A stretch of DNA of 46,992 bases from Bacteroidales bacterium UBA3297 (GCA_002362105.1 DETD01000031.1:159305-206296); one strand, 5' to 3'; shown: positions 1 through 8,910, counted from the stretch's first letter. The notes: generated from the sequence alone by a model not told the origin. Numbers and translations: made by a program.

Positions 1-18
1 CAGCTGAACTAACGCACC
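1..18 (-). tRNA. tRNA, 5' end only (cut by window edge)
   Basis: Read on the minus strand from position 18, the sequence is GGTGCGTTAGTTCAGCTG. This fits a tRNA 5' half: 7-nt acceptor strand, U8 A9, D-stem GTTC, then A14 G15 and the first G of the G18-G19 pair at the window edge. A promoter-like element lies just upstream (53-84). The acceptor and D-arm resemble bacterial tRNA-Asp, but the anticodon is outside the window, so the isotype is open. Confidence 0.6.
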
Positions 19-52
19 AGTTTTTCCAGCTAACCTTATCGGTTTCGCGATG

Positions 53-84
53 CAAAATTAGGTCAAATTGGGCTACTATGCAAA
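53..84 (-). promoter_or_regulatory. Bacteroidota-type promoter for the tRNA
   Basis: On the minus strand TTTG (84-81) and TAATTTTG (60-53) are separated by 20 nt, a full match to the Bacteroidota -33/-7 pair. The predicted transcript would start near 47, about 28 nt before the tRNA 5' end. Confidence 0.6.
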
Positions 85-136
85 TTTTCTTTCCTAAAAA
101 TCGCAAGTAAAATATAGTAAACTTATAATCAAACGT

Positions 137-1051
137 TTATTTCTGCACCAGCGTCACACCGCCAGGAGCAACAGAAAGTTCAACACGCGCCCCTTCGACC
201 ATAGGCAGGTTATGCCCCACATGACCAACAGGGAAATTGAAGCAGACCGGATAGTCATAGTCGGCCACCATAGCCATCACAATCTCTTCAAGTGTCTGTC
301 CAAATTCGGAGTTCGGCACAATATCGGTAAACTGCCCGACAATCAAGCCATTAAGTTTAGAGAGCATACCACTGAGGCGCAGGTTGTGCATCATGCGGTC
401 GATGTGGTATAACTTTTCCGAAAGATCTTCAATAAACAAGATATTCCCTTTGACCGGGAACTGGAACGGAGTACCCTGCAACGCATAAATGAGCGAGAGG
501 TTGCCACCAAACAGTCTACCCGAAGCCACACCGCAGCGGTTCATAGGGTCCGCATCGACCTTGTAGTCCATGCCTTTCTTACCGAAAAGGATGTCGCGCA
601 TAGCATGCAACACACTCTTTTGCGAATGAGAATTTGCCAACGCCTTAGCCATAGGGGCGTGCAACGAGCAGCACCTGTTATGCGAAACAGCCGCATGCAG
701 GGCCGTAATGTCGCTGAACCCAATAATCCACTTTCTGTCGGCGAGCAGGCTAGACAAGTTCATCCGTTCGAGCAAGCGTAGCACACCATAGCCGCCACGG
801 CTACACAAAACGCACCTCACCTCAGGGTCGGTCAACGCATTTACAATATCGGCGCACCGGTCGTCGTCAGTACCGGCAAAATGTCCGACGTGGTCAAGCG
901 CGTGAGGAGCCACACGCACACGAAGCCCCCACCCCTCCAACGTATGTTTAGCGCCATCGACCAAAGCAGCATCGGCCAAAGCGCTAGAAGGAGAGACTAT
1001 AACAACTAAATCGCCCTGTTTGAGGGCAGGAGGAAGATTTCTTGTGAGCAT
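137..1051 (-). CDS. ldcA: LD-carboxypeptidase (peptidase family S66)
   Basis: The 304-aa protein should cleave the L,D-bond of muropeptide tetrapeptides during peptidoglycan recycling or remodelling. The S66 landmarks are visible: the nucleophile Ser113 in GFSDIT, Glu208 in FIEDLSE and His277 in FPVGH, which match the family Ser-Glu-His triad. An N-terminal Rossmann-like half contains CSRGGYG at 83-89. There is no signal peptide, so a cytoplasmic location is likely. The length is normal for the family. The ATG start lies one nucleotide after the stop of the transglutaminase gene, so the two are surely co-transcribed. It is the last gene of a three-gene envelope operon starting at about 3640. 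Confidence 0.9.
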   Translation of the reverse strand: MLTRNLPPALKQGDLVVIVSPSSALADAALVDGAKHTLEGWGLRVRVAPHALDHVGHFAGTDDDRCADIVNALTDPEVRCVLCSRGGYGVLRLLERMNLSSLLADRKWIIGFSDITALHAAVSHNRCCSLHAPMAKALANSHSQKSVLHAMRDILFGKKGMDYKVDADPMNRCGVASGRLFGGNLSLIYALQGTPFQFPVKGNILFIEDLSEKLYHIDRMMHNLRLSGMLSKLNGLIVGQFTDIVPNSEFGQTLEEIVMAMVADYDYPVCFNFPVGHVGHNLPMVEGARVELSVAPGGVTLVQK

Positions 1052-1052
1052 T

Positions 1053-2144
1053 TTATCGTTTTTTCAAAGAGTTTTCAAGTTTAGAGAGTGTGGAAAGGAC
1101 GCCTTCGGACTGCCTTTGCAGATTGGCCGCCCCCTTCACCAGCACGTCGGAAGAGAAATCGGTCACATCAAGCACATCGGCCATATCGGTAAGGGCCTTG
1201 CGGATGTCGGCGACCTCACGAAGAGCGGATGTCGGGTCCATAGTGTCGGCCAAACCGTTTTTTACTATGCCCACTAGTTTGTTGCTACGTTCCACACACT
1301 GGTTAAAGACATTGACCTGCCGGTTCAACAAAACGACCTCGTAATTGTGTTGCAACCGCAAAATTTCGCCAGCAATCCAATCGTTAGCGAACCCGTTGCC
1401 ACGCATACGCGCCAGTTGTCCGCCCAAACGAGCCAGCGAATCTTGAGCATTGTACGCAACCAACGAATCGCGCCAGTTAAAGAAGACAGGAACAGGAACA
1501 TCAGCCCCCGGATTGTCGATTTCGTCGTAATAATGCGGATAATCGAGGAACTGGAAGAGCGGGTCTTCCGGCATGTGGGTCCGCACCATTCTGGCAGGCT
1601 CAACCATAAAATAGGCCGGATCGAGCCGGTGCACATACTGCGCCTCGTTCAGCATATAGCCACCACCCCAGGTTGGGTCGAAAAAATAAGGTTTCTGGTC
1701 GATGACACAGCCCACCCACTCGTGTCCGTCGTCGCGCACGTTATTGTGTGAAACCGAGTAGCCACCAATCAGATATGCCTCCACACCCAGCCGTTTAGCC
1801 ACCGCATAGAACAACGATGCGAAATTTGCGCAGACCCCCTCGCCGTTTTTCAGCGTCCAAGCCGCCAGTTCGTCGGGATTAGAGAAAGACAGTTGCACAT
1901 CGCGCTTCTCCATATTATAGCGCAGGCGGGAAGCCTCCCACGAATAGAGCGCCCAAAGGCGGGCCTCTACCCCACTGTAATGCTCACCTATATAGGCCGC
2001 CAGACCGTCGACCGTAGCCGTATAACGGGCAGGAATATCAACCGCCACATACGCATCGGCAGGCAACGCCTTCAGGCCTAACGGCAGCAGCAGCGCAAAA
2101 AGGGACGAGAGCAGAAACGACTTCAGCATCGGGAGAACCATCAC
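1053..2144 (-). CDS. Secreted transglutaminase-like protein
   Basis: The 363-aa protein starts with a hydrophobic signal sequence (about residues 5-27). A transglutaminase-like core covers roughly 85-160 with the full papain-like triad: Cys105 in GVCANFA, His141 in GHEW and Asp156 in FDPTW. Bacterial members of this fold are usually peptidases or amidases; the substrate here is unknown. The C-terminal 200 residues look mostly helical and are not recognised. The first possible start (GTG at 2144) overlaps the flippase stop by 4 nt; an ATG follows at 2141. Tight linkage with a flippase and an LD-carboxypeptidase suggests a role in envelope or surface glycan biology. Confidence 0.8.
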   Translation of the reverse strand: MMVLPMLKSFLLSSLFALLLPLGLKALPADAYVAVDIPARYTATVDGLAAYIGEHYSGVEARLWALYSWEASRLRYNMEKRDVQLSFSNPDELAAWTLKNGEGVCANFASLFYAVAKRLGVEAYLIGGYSVSHNNVRDDGHEWVGCVIDQKPYFFDPTWGGGYMLNEAQYVHRLDPAYFMVEPARMVRTHMPEDPLFQFLDYPHYYDEIDNPGADVPVPVFFNWRDSLVAYNAQDSLARLGGQLARMRGNGFANDWIAGEILRLQHNYEVVLLNRQVNVFNQCVERSNKLVGIVKNGLADTMDPTSALREVADIRKALTDMADVLDVTDFSSDVLVKGAANLQRQSEGVLSTLSKLENSLKKR

Positions 2145-3640
2145 TTACGGAAGAAACGACCCAGAACAGGGACAGCCGTGATCGGCAAATCGCGTTTGAA
2201 CACCAGCGCCACGTAAAGCCCCAGCATAAGCGTATTCTGCACATAGGCGAGAATGCCAGTAAGCGGAGACAAGCGGCTGACCGCAAACATACCCATTGCC
2301 ACAAAGAAATAAAGCGCCAGCGTCTTGAGGTCGTAATTGACCGGATAGTAGTGCTGCCCCGCAAAATAAGAGAGAATCGTAATAGTGACAAAGCAGATGA
2401 GCGAAGCCACCGCCGAAGCCCAATAGCCCCAGACCGGCACACCCACCACATTGACCACCACTGTAATTATCAAACCAATAACCGAGAAGATGGCGCCAAA
2501 ATGGGTCTTATCGGTCAGTTTATACCACAGCGAGAGGTTGAAGTAAATGCCCTGGAACAGGTAAGATACCAAAACCACAGGCACAATAACCAATCCAGCA
2601 TGGTAGTCGCGCTGTATAATGAACTTCAAGATGTCGAGGTAGAACACCATACCCAAGAAAATCAGCAGTGAGAAGATGACAAAGAACTTCATTGCATCGG
2701 CATACTCCTTTTTCTTGTCGCCGCCCTTGTTTTGGGCGAAGACAAACGGCTCGTAGGCATAACGGAACGCCTGGGTGAACATCATCATCACCATAGCCAC
2801 CTTAAAGCAGGCGCCATAAATACCCAGCTGTTCCTGCGCCTCGACAACAGAGTGTCCGCCCCACGTATAGATAACCGGGAAAAGAATCTTGTCGAGCGTC
2901 TGGTTCATGATGCCGGCGACCCCCAAGATGAGGAGCGGCAGCGAGTAACGGAGAATCTTCTTCAACAGGCCCCTGTCGAGAGCGAAATCCGCCTCCCTGA
3001 TTTCACGCGAGAGCAGGGCCACCTTGCTCAATGTAGAGATAAGGTTCGCCACAAACACATAGCCGACACTGTAAGAAGGGTTATAGAACCAGTCGACCGT
3101 AGCCGGAGCGACCTTGTGCAGCCAAGGACAAATGAGGAGGAAGAACACATTAAAGAAGATGTTGACGCCAATCATAATCAAATTGACCATCGCGAACTTC
3201 GCAGAACGGTTTTTGTAGCGCAGATAAGCCATCGGTATGCAGCAGAAGGCATCGATAGCGACCGTCACACACATAACAGCCACAAAGTCGGCATGTCCGT
3301 CAATCTGCAGTGCCCCAGCCATAGCTGGAGAGAGCAAGACGGCAAAGACCGCAAAAACAGCCGAAGAGAGCCCCACGCACCAGAGCACCGAGCTGTAGAC
3401 CTTTTTGGGTTCGTTTTCCTCTTTGTTCACAAAGCGGAAGAACCCCGTTTCCATACCATACGTAAGAATAACGATCAGCAACGCCGTCCAGGCGTAGATG
3501 TTGGTGTAAATACCGTATTCCGATTGGTTGGCCAGCACGTAGGTATAGTACGGCGCCAGACACCAGTTGAGGAAGCGGCCAAAGATGCTGCTAACGCCAT
3601 AAACAGCGGTTTGTGCAGCCAATTTCTTCATTTCAGCCAT
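2141..3640 (-). CDS. Polysaccharide flippase, MOP/Wzx-like
   Basis: The protein is about 499 aa and almost entirely hydrophobic, with 12-14 predicted membrane helices and short charged loops. This is the layout of the MOP exporter superfamily that flips lipid-linked oligosaccharides across the inner membrane. The N-terminal pattern around KKLAAQTAVYGVSSIFGRFL is typical of oligosaccharide flippases. An in-frame TTG exists at 3652, but ATG at 3640 is preferred; a second ATG at 3631 is also possible. The next gene overlaps its stop. No glycosyltransferases are adjacent; those at 15-22 kb could supply its substrate, which is inference only. Confidence 0.8.
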   Translation of the reverse strand: MAEMKKLAAQTAVYGVSSIFGRFLNWCLAPYYTYVLANQSEYGIYTNIYAWTALLIVILTYGMETGFFRFVNKEENEPKKVYSSVLWCVGLSSAVFAVFAVLLSPAMAGALQIDGHADFVAVMCVTVAIDAFCCIPMAYLRYKNRSAKFAMVNLIMIGVNIFFNVFFLLICPWLHKVAPATVDWFYNPSYSVGYVFVANLISTLSKVALLSREIREADFALDRGLLKKILRYSLPLLILGVAGIMNQTLDKILFPVIYTWGGHSVVEAQEQLGIYGACFKVAMVMMMFTQAFRYAYEPFVFAQNKGGDKKKEYADAMKFFVIFSLLIFLGMVFYLDILKFIIQRDYHAGLVIVPVVLVSYLFQGIYFNLSLWYKLTDKTHFGAIFSVIGLIITVVVNVVGVPVWGYWASAVASLICFVTITILSYFAGQHYYPVNYDLKTLALYFFVAMGMFAVSRLSPLTGILAYVQNTLMLGLYVALVFKRDLPITAVPVLGRFFRK

Positions 3641-3668
3641 TTTCAAAAACAAATCAAATTAACCGATG

Positions 3669-3676
3669 CAAAGGTA
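3669..3676 (-). promoter_or_regulatory. -7 element of the flippase operon
   Basis: The minus strand reads TACCTTTG, matching TAnnTTTG, just downstream of the HU terminator and about 29 nt from the chosen flippase start. No clear TTTG lies at -33. Confidence 0.45.
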
Positions 3677-3700
3677 CAAAACAAAAAGGTATACAACGAA

Positions 3701-3724
3701 AAAAGAGACCCAAAGGTCTCTTTT
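3701..3724 (-). terminator. Terminator of the HU gene
   Basis: Perfect 10-bp inverted repeat AAAAGAGACC/GGTCTCTTTT with a 4-nt loop. On the minus strand it ends in a run of six T. It lies 28 nt past the HU stop. Confidence 0.8.
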
Positions 3725-3751
3725 ATCAACGTCAAAATTTCTTAATCTGAA

Positions 3752-4015
3752 TTAGTCAAGAATCTTTGAACTTGGTTTGAACTTAGCAACAGTCTTAGCA
3801 GGAATTTTGATTTTAGCCTTAGTAGCAGGATTAATACCTTCGTGAGCGGCTTTTTCAACAGTAGAGAAAGTACCAAAACCAATGAGTGCAACAGAATCTT
3901 TCTTTTTCAAAGCACCCTTAACAGCATCGATGAAAGCGTTCAAAGCCTTTTCGCTATCAGCCTTAGTCAACTGAGAAGCAGTTGCGATAGCATCTACCAA
4001 TTCACTTTTATTCAT
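3752..4015 (-). CDS. hup: HU-family DNA-binding protein
   Basis: The 87-aa protein is a nucleoid-associated HU-family dimer subunit that bends and compacts DNA. The N-terminal helices (MNKSELVDAIA and the following 35 residues) and the beta-arm signature GFGTFSTVEKA are clear. The arm carries EGINPATK where textbook HU has GRNPxTG, so the Arg next to the intercalating Pro is Ile here; proline itself is kept. The gene is monocistronic: a promoter-like element at 4124-4154 and a strong terminator at 3701-3724 frame it. The intervening leader of about 100 nt holds a small hairpin, GCCTTG-CAAA-CAAGGC. Confidence 0.93.
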   Translation of the reverse strand: MNKSELVDAIATASQLTKADSEKALNAFIDAVKGALKKKDSVALIGFGTFSTVEKAAHEGINPATKAKIKIPAKTVAKFKPSSKILD

Positions 4016-4123
4016 AATATATAAAGAGAAAAAATTAATAATTTTTGTTTTTCAGGATTACCAGATTAGGTACTTTTATTAACACATACTAATTATCTAG
4101 CCTTGCAAACAAGGCACACACCC

Positions 4124-4154
4124 CAAAATTATAGATAAAACATTAAAAAACAAG
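4124..4154 (-). promoter_or_regulatory. Promoter of the HU gene
   Basis: On the minus strand CTTG (4154-4151) and TAATTTTG (4131-4124) are 19 nt apart; the -7 box is perfect and the -33 box matches 3 of 4. The leader to the ATG is about 100 nt and includes an inverted repeat at 4100-4115. Confidence 0.5.
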
Positions 4155-4260
4155 AGAAGAGGGCGGAAAAATGTTCAAAAAAGCGAATTAAAGTGCCAGT
4201 TCGGGTAATAATGGGGGTCCTTCATCGGATTAAAAGGTCAAATTATCCAATAAAAAAGAG

Positions 4261-4268
4261 TAACTTTG
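4261..4268 (+). promoter_or_regulatory. -7 element of the rhomboid operon
   Basis: TAACTTTG matches TAnnTTTG and lies 17 nt before the ATG, giving a leader of about 10 nt. No clear -33 box is seen. Confidence 0.5.
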
Positions 4269-4285
4269 CAGTAAAATAAAAGAAT

Positions 4286-5092
4286 ATGTCACAATACAGG
4301 TCACCACTTTTCGACTTAGGTCCGGGTGTAAAAAACCTTATCATCATCAACTTGCTGATATGGTTGTTCGACATCACCAACTGCAACAAGCACCTTATAG
4401 GCATCGACTTGCACGAGATGTTCGGGCTGCACTATTGGGAATTGGACAGTTTCAATCCGTTCCAGATGATAACCTACATGTTTTTACACGACCGGAGCGG
4501 CATTATGCACGTTTTCTTCAACATGTTCAACCTGTGGATGTTCGGAACGATGATGGAGCGTCGATGGGGCACAGCCCGTTTCCTTATATTCTACTTCATT
4601 TGTGGAATAGGCGGAGCGCTAGCACAACAGGCGGCATGGAGCACCCTGTTTGTCGGGAAATCGACGCCTGAGCTTTGCCAAATGCTGTTCAGCACAGACA
4701 TCACCCGTGGGGGTTCCCTCACCACATTCAACATAAATCTAGGCTCGGACCGCTTCCCGAACATCGTCCATCTCGACTCGATAGAAGCCCTGCGCCAGTT
4801 CATCGTGAATTTCAAGACTCCATTAGTAGTAGGCGCCTCGGGAGCGACCTTTGGCGTAATGGTCGCCTTTGCGATGTCGTTTCCCAACCTGCCGCTGTAC
4901 CTCTTCTTCATACCAATACCGGTTAAAGCCAAATACATGATTGGCTTCTTTGTGGTACTGGAAATTGTAGAGACCTTCACCAGGACCACAGACGGCATTG
5001 CCCACCTGGCCCACTTGGGCGGTGTGCTGTTCGGTGTGCTGCTGATACTCTGGTGGCGCCGTACAGGAGAAGATTCAGGACCTATGTTTTAA
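4286..5092 (+). CDS. Rhomboid intramembrane serine protease (first copy)
   Basis: The 268-aa protein has about six membrane segments and cuts other membrane proteins within the bilayer. The catalytic dyad is visible: Ser185 in GASGATFG and His243 in HLAHLGG. The conserved L1-loop WR-type motif appears as ERRWG (91-95), and His/Asn residues of the second helix as HVFFNMFNLW. A polar insert of about 60 residues (roughly 120-180) lies between the helix after the WR loop and the active-site helix. The gene opens a compact operon; the next rhomboid starts 18 nt downstream. Side-by-side rhomboids followed by an EEP phosphatase are, to my knowledge, a common Bacteroidota arrangement. Confidence 0.92.
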   Translation: MSQYRSPLFDLGPGVKNLIIINLLIWLFDITNCNKHLIGIDLHEMFGLHYWELDSFNPFQMITYMFLHDRSGIMHVFFNMFNLWMFGTMMERRWGTARFLIFYFICGIGGALAQQAAWSTLFVGKSTPELCQMLFSTDITRGGSLTTFNINLGSDRFPNIVHLDSIEALRQFIVNFKTPLVVGASGATFGVMVAFAMSFPNLPLYLFFIPIPVKAKYMIGFFVVLEIVETFTRTTDGIAHLAHLGGVLFGVLLILWWRRTGEDSGPMF

Positions 5093-5110
5093 AATTAACG
5101 AAAGGTAAAA

Positions 5111-6022
5111 ATGTCAAACTTGATAAAAGAACTGGGAACCATGTATAAGGAGGGCGACCTCCTGAGCAAACTGATATTCATACTCAGTGGAATATTCTTG
5201 GTGTCGTTGCTTACAAACATGATATTGAGCCTGTTTGAAGCCCCCATACTGCTACGGTTCATTTTCGCCCTACCCGCCAACGTAGAAGAAGCGCTGTCGA
5301 TGCCGTGGGCCATCATCACCTATATGTTCTACCACGAGAATCCGATACATTTTCTGTTCAACGTACTGATGCTGTATTGGATGGGGCGCCTCTTCCTGAT
5401 GTCGTACCAGTCGCGCGACCTGGTGAACCTCTTTCTATTCGGAGGCATTGTAGGCGGACTGTTCTTCATACTCGCCCTCAACATCTTCCCATCGTTGTCG
5501 GCCTACACCAACTACACGACCCTCGACGGATCATCGGCCGCCATCATCGCCCTGCTGGTGGCAGCGGCAGTAGCCGCCCCCGAAATGCGGGTGAAACTGG
5601 TGTTACTGGGAGAGATCAGACTCAAATGGATAGCGCTGTTTTTTGTGGCCGTAAGTGTGCTGATAGACCACAAGGAGAATGCCGGCGGCTGCTTCTCGCA
5701 CCTTGGAGGCGCCGTTGCAGGCTACCTGTTTGGCTACAATATGCGCAAAGGCAACAACATTACCGCATGGATTGGGCGCATCATCGACTTCCTGTCGGGC
5801 CTGGCAGATAAAATCGTCAACACGGTCAAAGGCAACAAGTCGACAAAATTCAAGGTAGTGTACAACAACACCGGCAAAACGACCGCCGACGAGAGCTACA
5901 ACATGCGCAAAAAAGCCCAAAATGACGCCATCGACGCCATTTTAGACAAGATAAAAGAAAGTGGATACTCATCGCTGACCGAAGAAGAGAGACAGATTCT
6001 TTTCAACGCCAGCAAAAAATAA
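5111..6022 (+). CDS. Rhomboid intramembrane serine protease (second copy, with DUF6576-like tail)
   Basis: The 303-aa protein is a second rhomboid, only distantly similar to its neighbour. The active-site serine sits in DGSSAAI (Ser142), so the usual GxSG is GSSA here, and His197 lies in FSHLGG. Residues from about 215 to 303 form a cytoplasmic tail ending in a short helical motif, ILDKIKESGYSSLTEEER, that recurs at the C-terminus of Bacteroidota rhomboids (DUF6576-like, from memory). Both catalytic residues are kept, so it is probably active. Substrates are unknown. It is followed after 29 nt by the EEP gene in the same operon. Confidence 0.9.
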   Translation: MSNLIKELGTMYKEGDLLSKLIFILSGIFLVSLLTNMILSLFEAPILLRFIFALPANVEEALSMPWAIITYMFYHENPIHFLFNVLMLYWMGRLFLMSYQSRDLVNLFLFGGIVGGLFFILALNIFPSLSAYTNYTTLDGSSAAIIALLVAAAVAAPEMRVKLVLLGEIRLKWIALFFVAVSVLIDHKENAGGCFSHLGGAVAGYLFGYNMRKGNNITAWIGRIIDFLSGLADKIVNTVKGNKSTKFKVVYNNTGKTTADESYNMRKKAQNDAIDAILDKIKESGYSSLTEEERQILFNASKK

Positions 6023-6051
6023 ACGGGACTTCCGAGCGAGGAAGGGACTGA

Positions 6052-7143
6052 ATGCTATATAGAATACTAAAATACCCCCTACTGTTAGGTACGCTGGTGC
6101 TTGCGGTGCTGTTGCTGTGTGCAAGTGCCACAGCATGGATACGCCCATCGACCACCATGTTTTTCGCCTACTTGGGGATGGCCTTCCCGGCAATAGCCCT
6201 GCTCAACATTCTGGCAGCCGCCTACTGGGTGCTGAAGCGCAAATGGTACCTGATAATACCGGTAGGGACCCTGTTCCTTTGCGGGCACAACCTGCAAAAG
6301 ACCCTGGGCATACACAAAGCCAATCCGGCCGAGAAGATCATCACCGACAAGATAAAGGTGGTGAGTTACAACATAAAGTTGTTTGACTTTTACGACAAAG
6401 AGACCAGGGTGCTAGACTACCTGCTAAAGCAAGACGCCGACATCGTCTGCCTGCAAGAGTTCGGCTACTACACCGGCAAAGAGAAGCGCTTCCTGACCCG
6501 CGACCAGATTATGGCCAAAATGAAGGGGAAATATCCCTACCACCATTTCAGCCAGTCGGAGTTACAGATGAAGGGCACCTACGGAATGGCCACTTTCTCG
6601 AAGCACCCGATTATCAAGCACGACGACATCGCCATAGAAAGCCGCTACAAATCGGCCATCTACAGCGACATAAAGATAGACAGCGACACGCTACGGGTTG
6701 TGAACCTGCATTTGGAGTCGAACAAGCTGACCAGCGCCGAGCGGAAAATGCTGCAGCACCTCAGAAGCCACTCCGACAGCACCAACAGCAAGGCGAAAGC
6801 CCTCAACCGGAAACTGAGCGAAGCCTACAGCCTGCGCGAGAAGCAAGCCGAGAAAGTTGGCGAACTGGTAGAACAGACCCAATATCCGGTGGTGCTATGC
6901 GGCGACATAAACGACGTGCCGGTGTCGTACACCTACAGCAAACTGGCCGGAAGCAAGCTAACCGACTCGTTCCTAGAAAGAGGGAAAGGCTACGGCCACA
7001 CCTTCAACGAGGGGTACATCAAATTTAGAATCGACAACATAATGCACAGCAAGCAACTGCTGGTGAAAAAATATGTAAGAGACAAGGTGCCCTATTCAGA
7101 CCACTATCCGGTGATAGTCGATCTGGCATGGGCCAAACAATAA
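6052..7143 (+). CDS. Membrane-anchored endonuclease/exonuclease/phosphatase-fold protein
   Basis: The 363-aa protein has about three membrane segments in residues 8-85, then an EEP (DNase I-like) domain. Metal and catalytic residues can be placed: Asn107 in SYNIKLFD, Glu136 in CLQEFG, His220 in NLHLES, Asp285/Asn287 in GDINDVP, Asp328 in RIDNI and Asp350-His351 in SDHYP. The family includes phosphodiesterases and nucleases; the substrate cannot be read from sequence. The catalytic domain is probably periplasmic if the three helices are counted correctly. The gene lies 29 nt after the rhomboid and 21 nt before thiC. Confidence 0.85.
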   Translation: MLYRILKYPLLLGTLVLAVLLLCASATAWIRPSTTMFFAYLGMAFPAIALLNILAAAYWVLKRKWYLIIPVGTLFLCGHNLQKTLGIHKANPAEKIITDKIKVVSYNIKLFDFYDKETRVLDYLLKQDADIVCLQEFGYYTGKEKRFLTRDQIMAKMKGKYPYHHFSQSELQMKGTYGMATFSKHPIIKHDDIAIESRYKSAIYSDIKIDSDTLRVVNLHLESNKLTSAERKMLQHLRSHSDSTNSKAKALNRKLSEAYSLREKQAEKVGELVEQTQYPVVLCGDINDVPVSYTYSKLAGSKLTDSFLERGKGYGHTFNEGYIKFRIDNIMHSKQLLVKKYVRDKVPYSDHYPVIVDLAWAKQ

Positions 7144-7164
7144 GACAACGCAAACAAACCAAAT

Positions 7165-8862
7165 ATGGATAACAGCATAAAGATTGAATTTCCCAACAGC
7201 AAAAAGATATACATGCAAGGGAAACTATTTCCTGAAATAAAGGTCGGAATGCGTCAGGTAACGCTCACTCCAACCGTAAGGATTGTAGACGGCAAGCGAG
7301 AGATGGAGCAGAATGCACCTGTTACCGTATACGACACCAGTGGTCCGTTTGGAGACGCGAACATGGAGGTGGACCTGAAGAAAGGCCTGCCCCGCATGCG
7401 TGAAAGCTGGATAGAGCGACGGGGCGATACCGAGATATTGAAAGAGATTAGTTCGGAATACGGCCGTATGCGCCGTGACGACCACAGCCTCGACCACCTC
7501 CGTTTCGAGCACATAGCACTGCCACGCCGCGCCAAGGCTGGCCGTGAGATTTCGCAGATGTACTACGCGAAGCAGGGCATCATCACCCCAGAAATGGAGT
7601 ACGTAGCCATCCGCGAGAACATGAACTGCGCCGAATTGGGAATACCTACCCACATCACCCCCGAATTTGTACGCCAAGAGATAGCCGCCGGCCGTGCCGT
7701 GCTGCCAGCCAACATCAACCACCCCGAAGCCGAGCCTATGATTATAGGGCGCAACTTTCTGGTGAAGATAAACACCAACATCGGCAACTCGGCCACCACG
7801 TCGAGCATTGAAGAAGAGGTGGAAAAAGCCGTATGGAGTTGCAAATGGGGCGGCGACACCCTGATGGACCTGTCGACAGGCGCCAACATCCACGAAACCC
7901 GTGAATGGATTATCCGCAACTGCCCAGTGCCAGTTGGCACCGTGCCTATTTACCAGGCGCTTGAGAAAGTAAACGGCGATGCCGACAAACTCGACTGGGA
8001 ACTTTTCAGAGACACGCTGATTGAGCAGTGCGAGCAAGGCGTCGACTACTTCACCATCCATGCCGGCATCCGCCTGAAGAACGTGCACCTGTCGGAAAAG
8101 CGTTTGACCAAGATTGTGTCTCGCGGAGGTTCCATCATGAGCATGTGGTGCAAGAAGAAGAACCAGGAAAGCTTCCTATACGAGCACTTCGACGACATCT
8201 GCGACATACTGGCACAGTACGATGTAGCCGTCAGCCTCGGCGACGGACTGCGTCCCGGCTGCACAGCCGACGCCAACGACGAGGCCCAGTTTGCCGAACT
8301 CGACACCTTGGGCGAGTTGGTACAGCGCGCATGGGCAAAGAACGTGCAGGCCTTTATAGAAGGCCCCGGCCACGTGCCAATGCACAAAATTAGGGAAAAT
8401 ATGGACCGCCAGATGAAGAGCTGCCACGAGGCGCCATTCTACACGCTAGGTCCGTTGGTCACCGACATAGCCCCCGGCTACGACCACATAACCAGCGCCA
8501 TAGGAGCGGCACAAATCGGTTGGTTTGGCACAGCCATGCTGTGCTACGTCACTCCGAAAGAGCATCTGGCCCTGCCGAACCGTGAAGACGTACGCGCCGG
8601 CGTTGTAACCTACAAGATAGCCGCCCACGCGGCCGACTTGGCCAAAGGCCACCCGGGCGCCTCTATCCGCGACAACGCCCTCAGCAAAGCCCGCTACGAA
8701 TTCCGCTGGAAAGACCAGTTCAACCTGTCGCTCGACCCCGAGCGCGCGAAAGAGTACTTTATAGCCGCAGGCCACACCGAAGGCGAATACTGCACCATGT
8801 GCGGGCCTAATTTCTGTGCCGCCAAAATTTCGCACGACCTGGAAAGCTGCAAGTCGAAGTAA
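7165..8862 (+). CDS. thiC: Phosphomethylpyrimidine synthase ThiC
   Basis: The 565-aa radical-SAM enzyme turns aminoimidazole ribotide into hydroxymethylpyrimidine phosphate for thiamine synthesis. The non-canonical 4Fe-4S motif CxxCxxxxC is at the C-terminus (Cys543, Cys546, Cys551, in YCTMCGPNFC), and core motifs such as NIGNSA, DLSTGANIH and EGPGHVPMHKI are intact. The length is normal. Only 21 nt separate it from the EEP gene, so no riboswitch fits directly upstream, and no other thi gene is in the window. It probably relies on the rhomboid operon promoter or an internal one. A TTG-containing rpsO promoter follows 16 nt after its stop. Confidence 0.96.
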   Translation: MDNSIKIEFPNSKKIYMQGKLFPEIKVGMRQVTLTPTVRIVDGKREMEQNAPVTVYDTSGPFGDANMEVDLKKGLPRMRESWIERRGDTEILKEISSEYGRMRRDDHSLDHLRFEHIALPRRAKAGREISQMYYAKQGIITPEMEYVAIRENMNCAELGIPTHITPEFVRQEIAAGRAVLPANINHPEAEPMIIGRNFLVKINTNIGNSATTSSIEEEVEKAVWSCKWGGDTLMDLSTGANIHETREWIIRNCPVPVGTVPIYQALEKVNGDADKLDWELFRDTLIEQCEQGVDYFTIHAGIRLKNVHLSEKRLTKIVSRGGSIMSMWCKKKNQESFLYEHFDDICDILAQYDVAVSLGDGLRPGCTADANDEAQFAELDTLGELVQRAWAKNVQAFIEGPGHVPMHKIRENMDRQMKSCHEAPFYTLGPLVTDIAPGYDHITSAIGAAQIGWFGTAMLCYVTPKEHLALPNREDVRAGVVTYKIAAHAADLAKGHPGASIRDNALSKARYEFRWKDQFNLSLDPERAKEYFIAAGHTEGEYCTMCGPNFCAAKISHDLESCKSK

Positions 8863-8878
8863 AAAAAAAGAGCTAAAG

Positions 8879-8910
8879 TTTGGAAGACCAAACAAAAAGC
8901 ACTAATTTTG
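8879..8910 (+). promoter_or_regulatory. Promoter of rpsO
   Basis: TTTG (8879-8882), 20 nt spacer, TAATTTTG (8903-8910): full match to the Bacteroidota consensus. Transcription would start near 8917, which rules out the upstream TTG at 8908 as the rpsO start. Confidence 0.7.

Noticed and set aside
7144..7164. TPP riboswitch before thiC
   Set aside because: Only 21 nt are available and the operon leader shows no conserved riboswitch segments.
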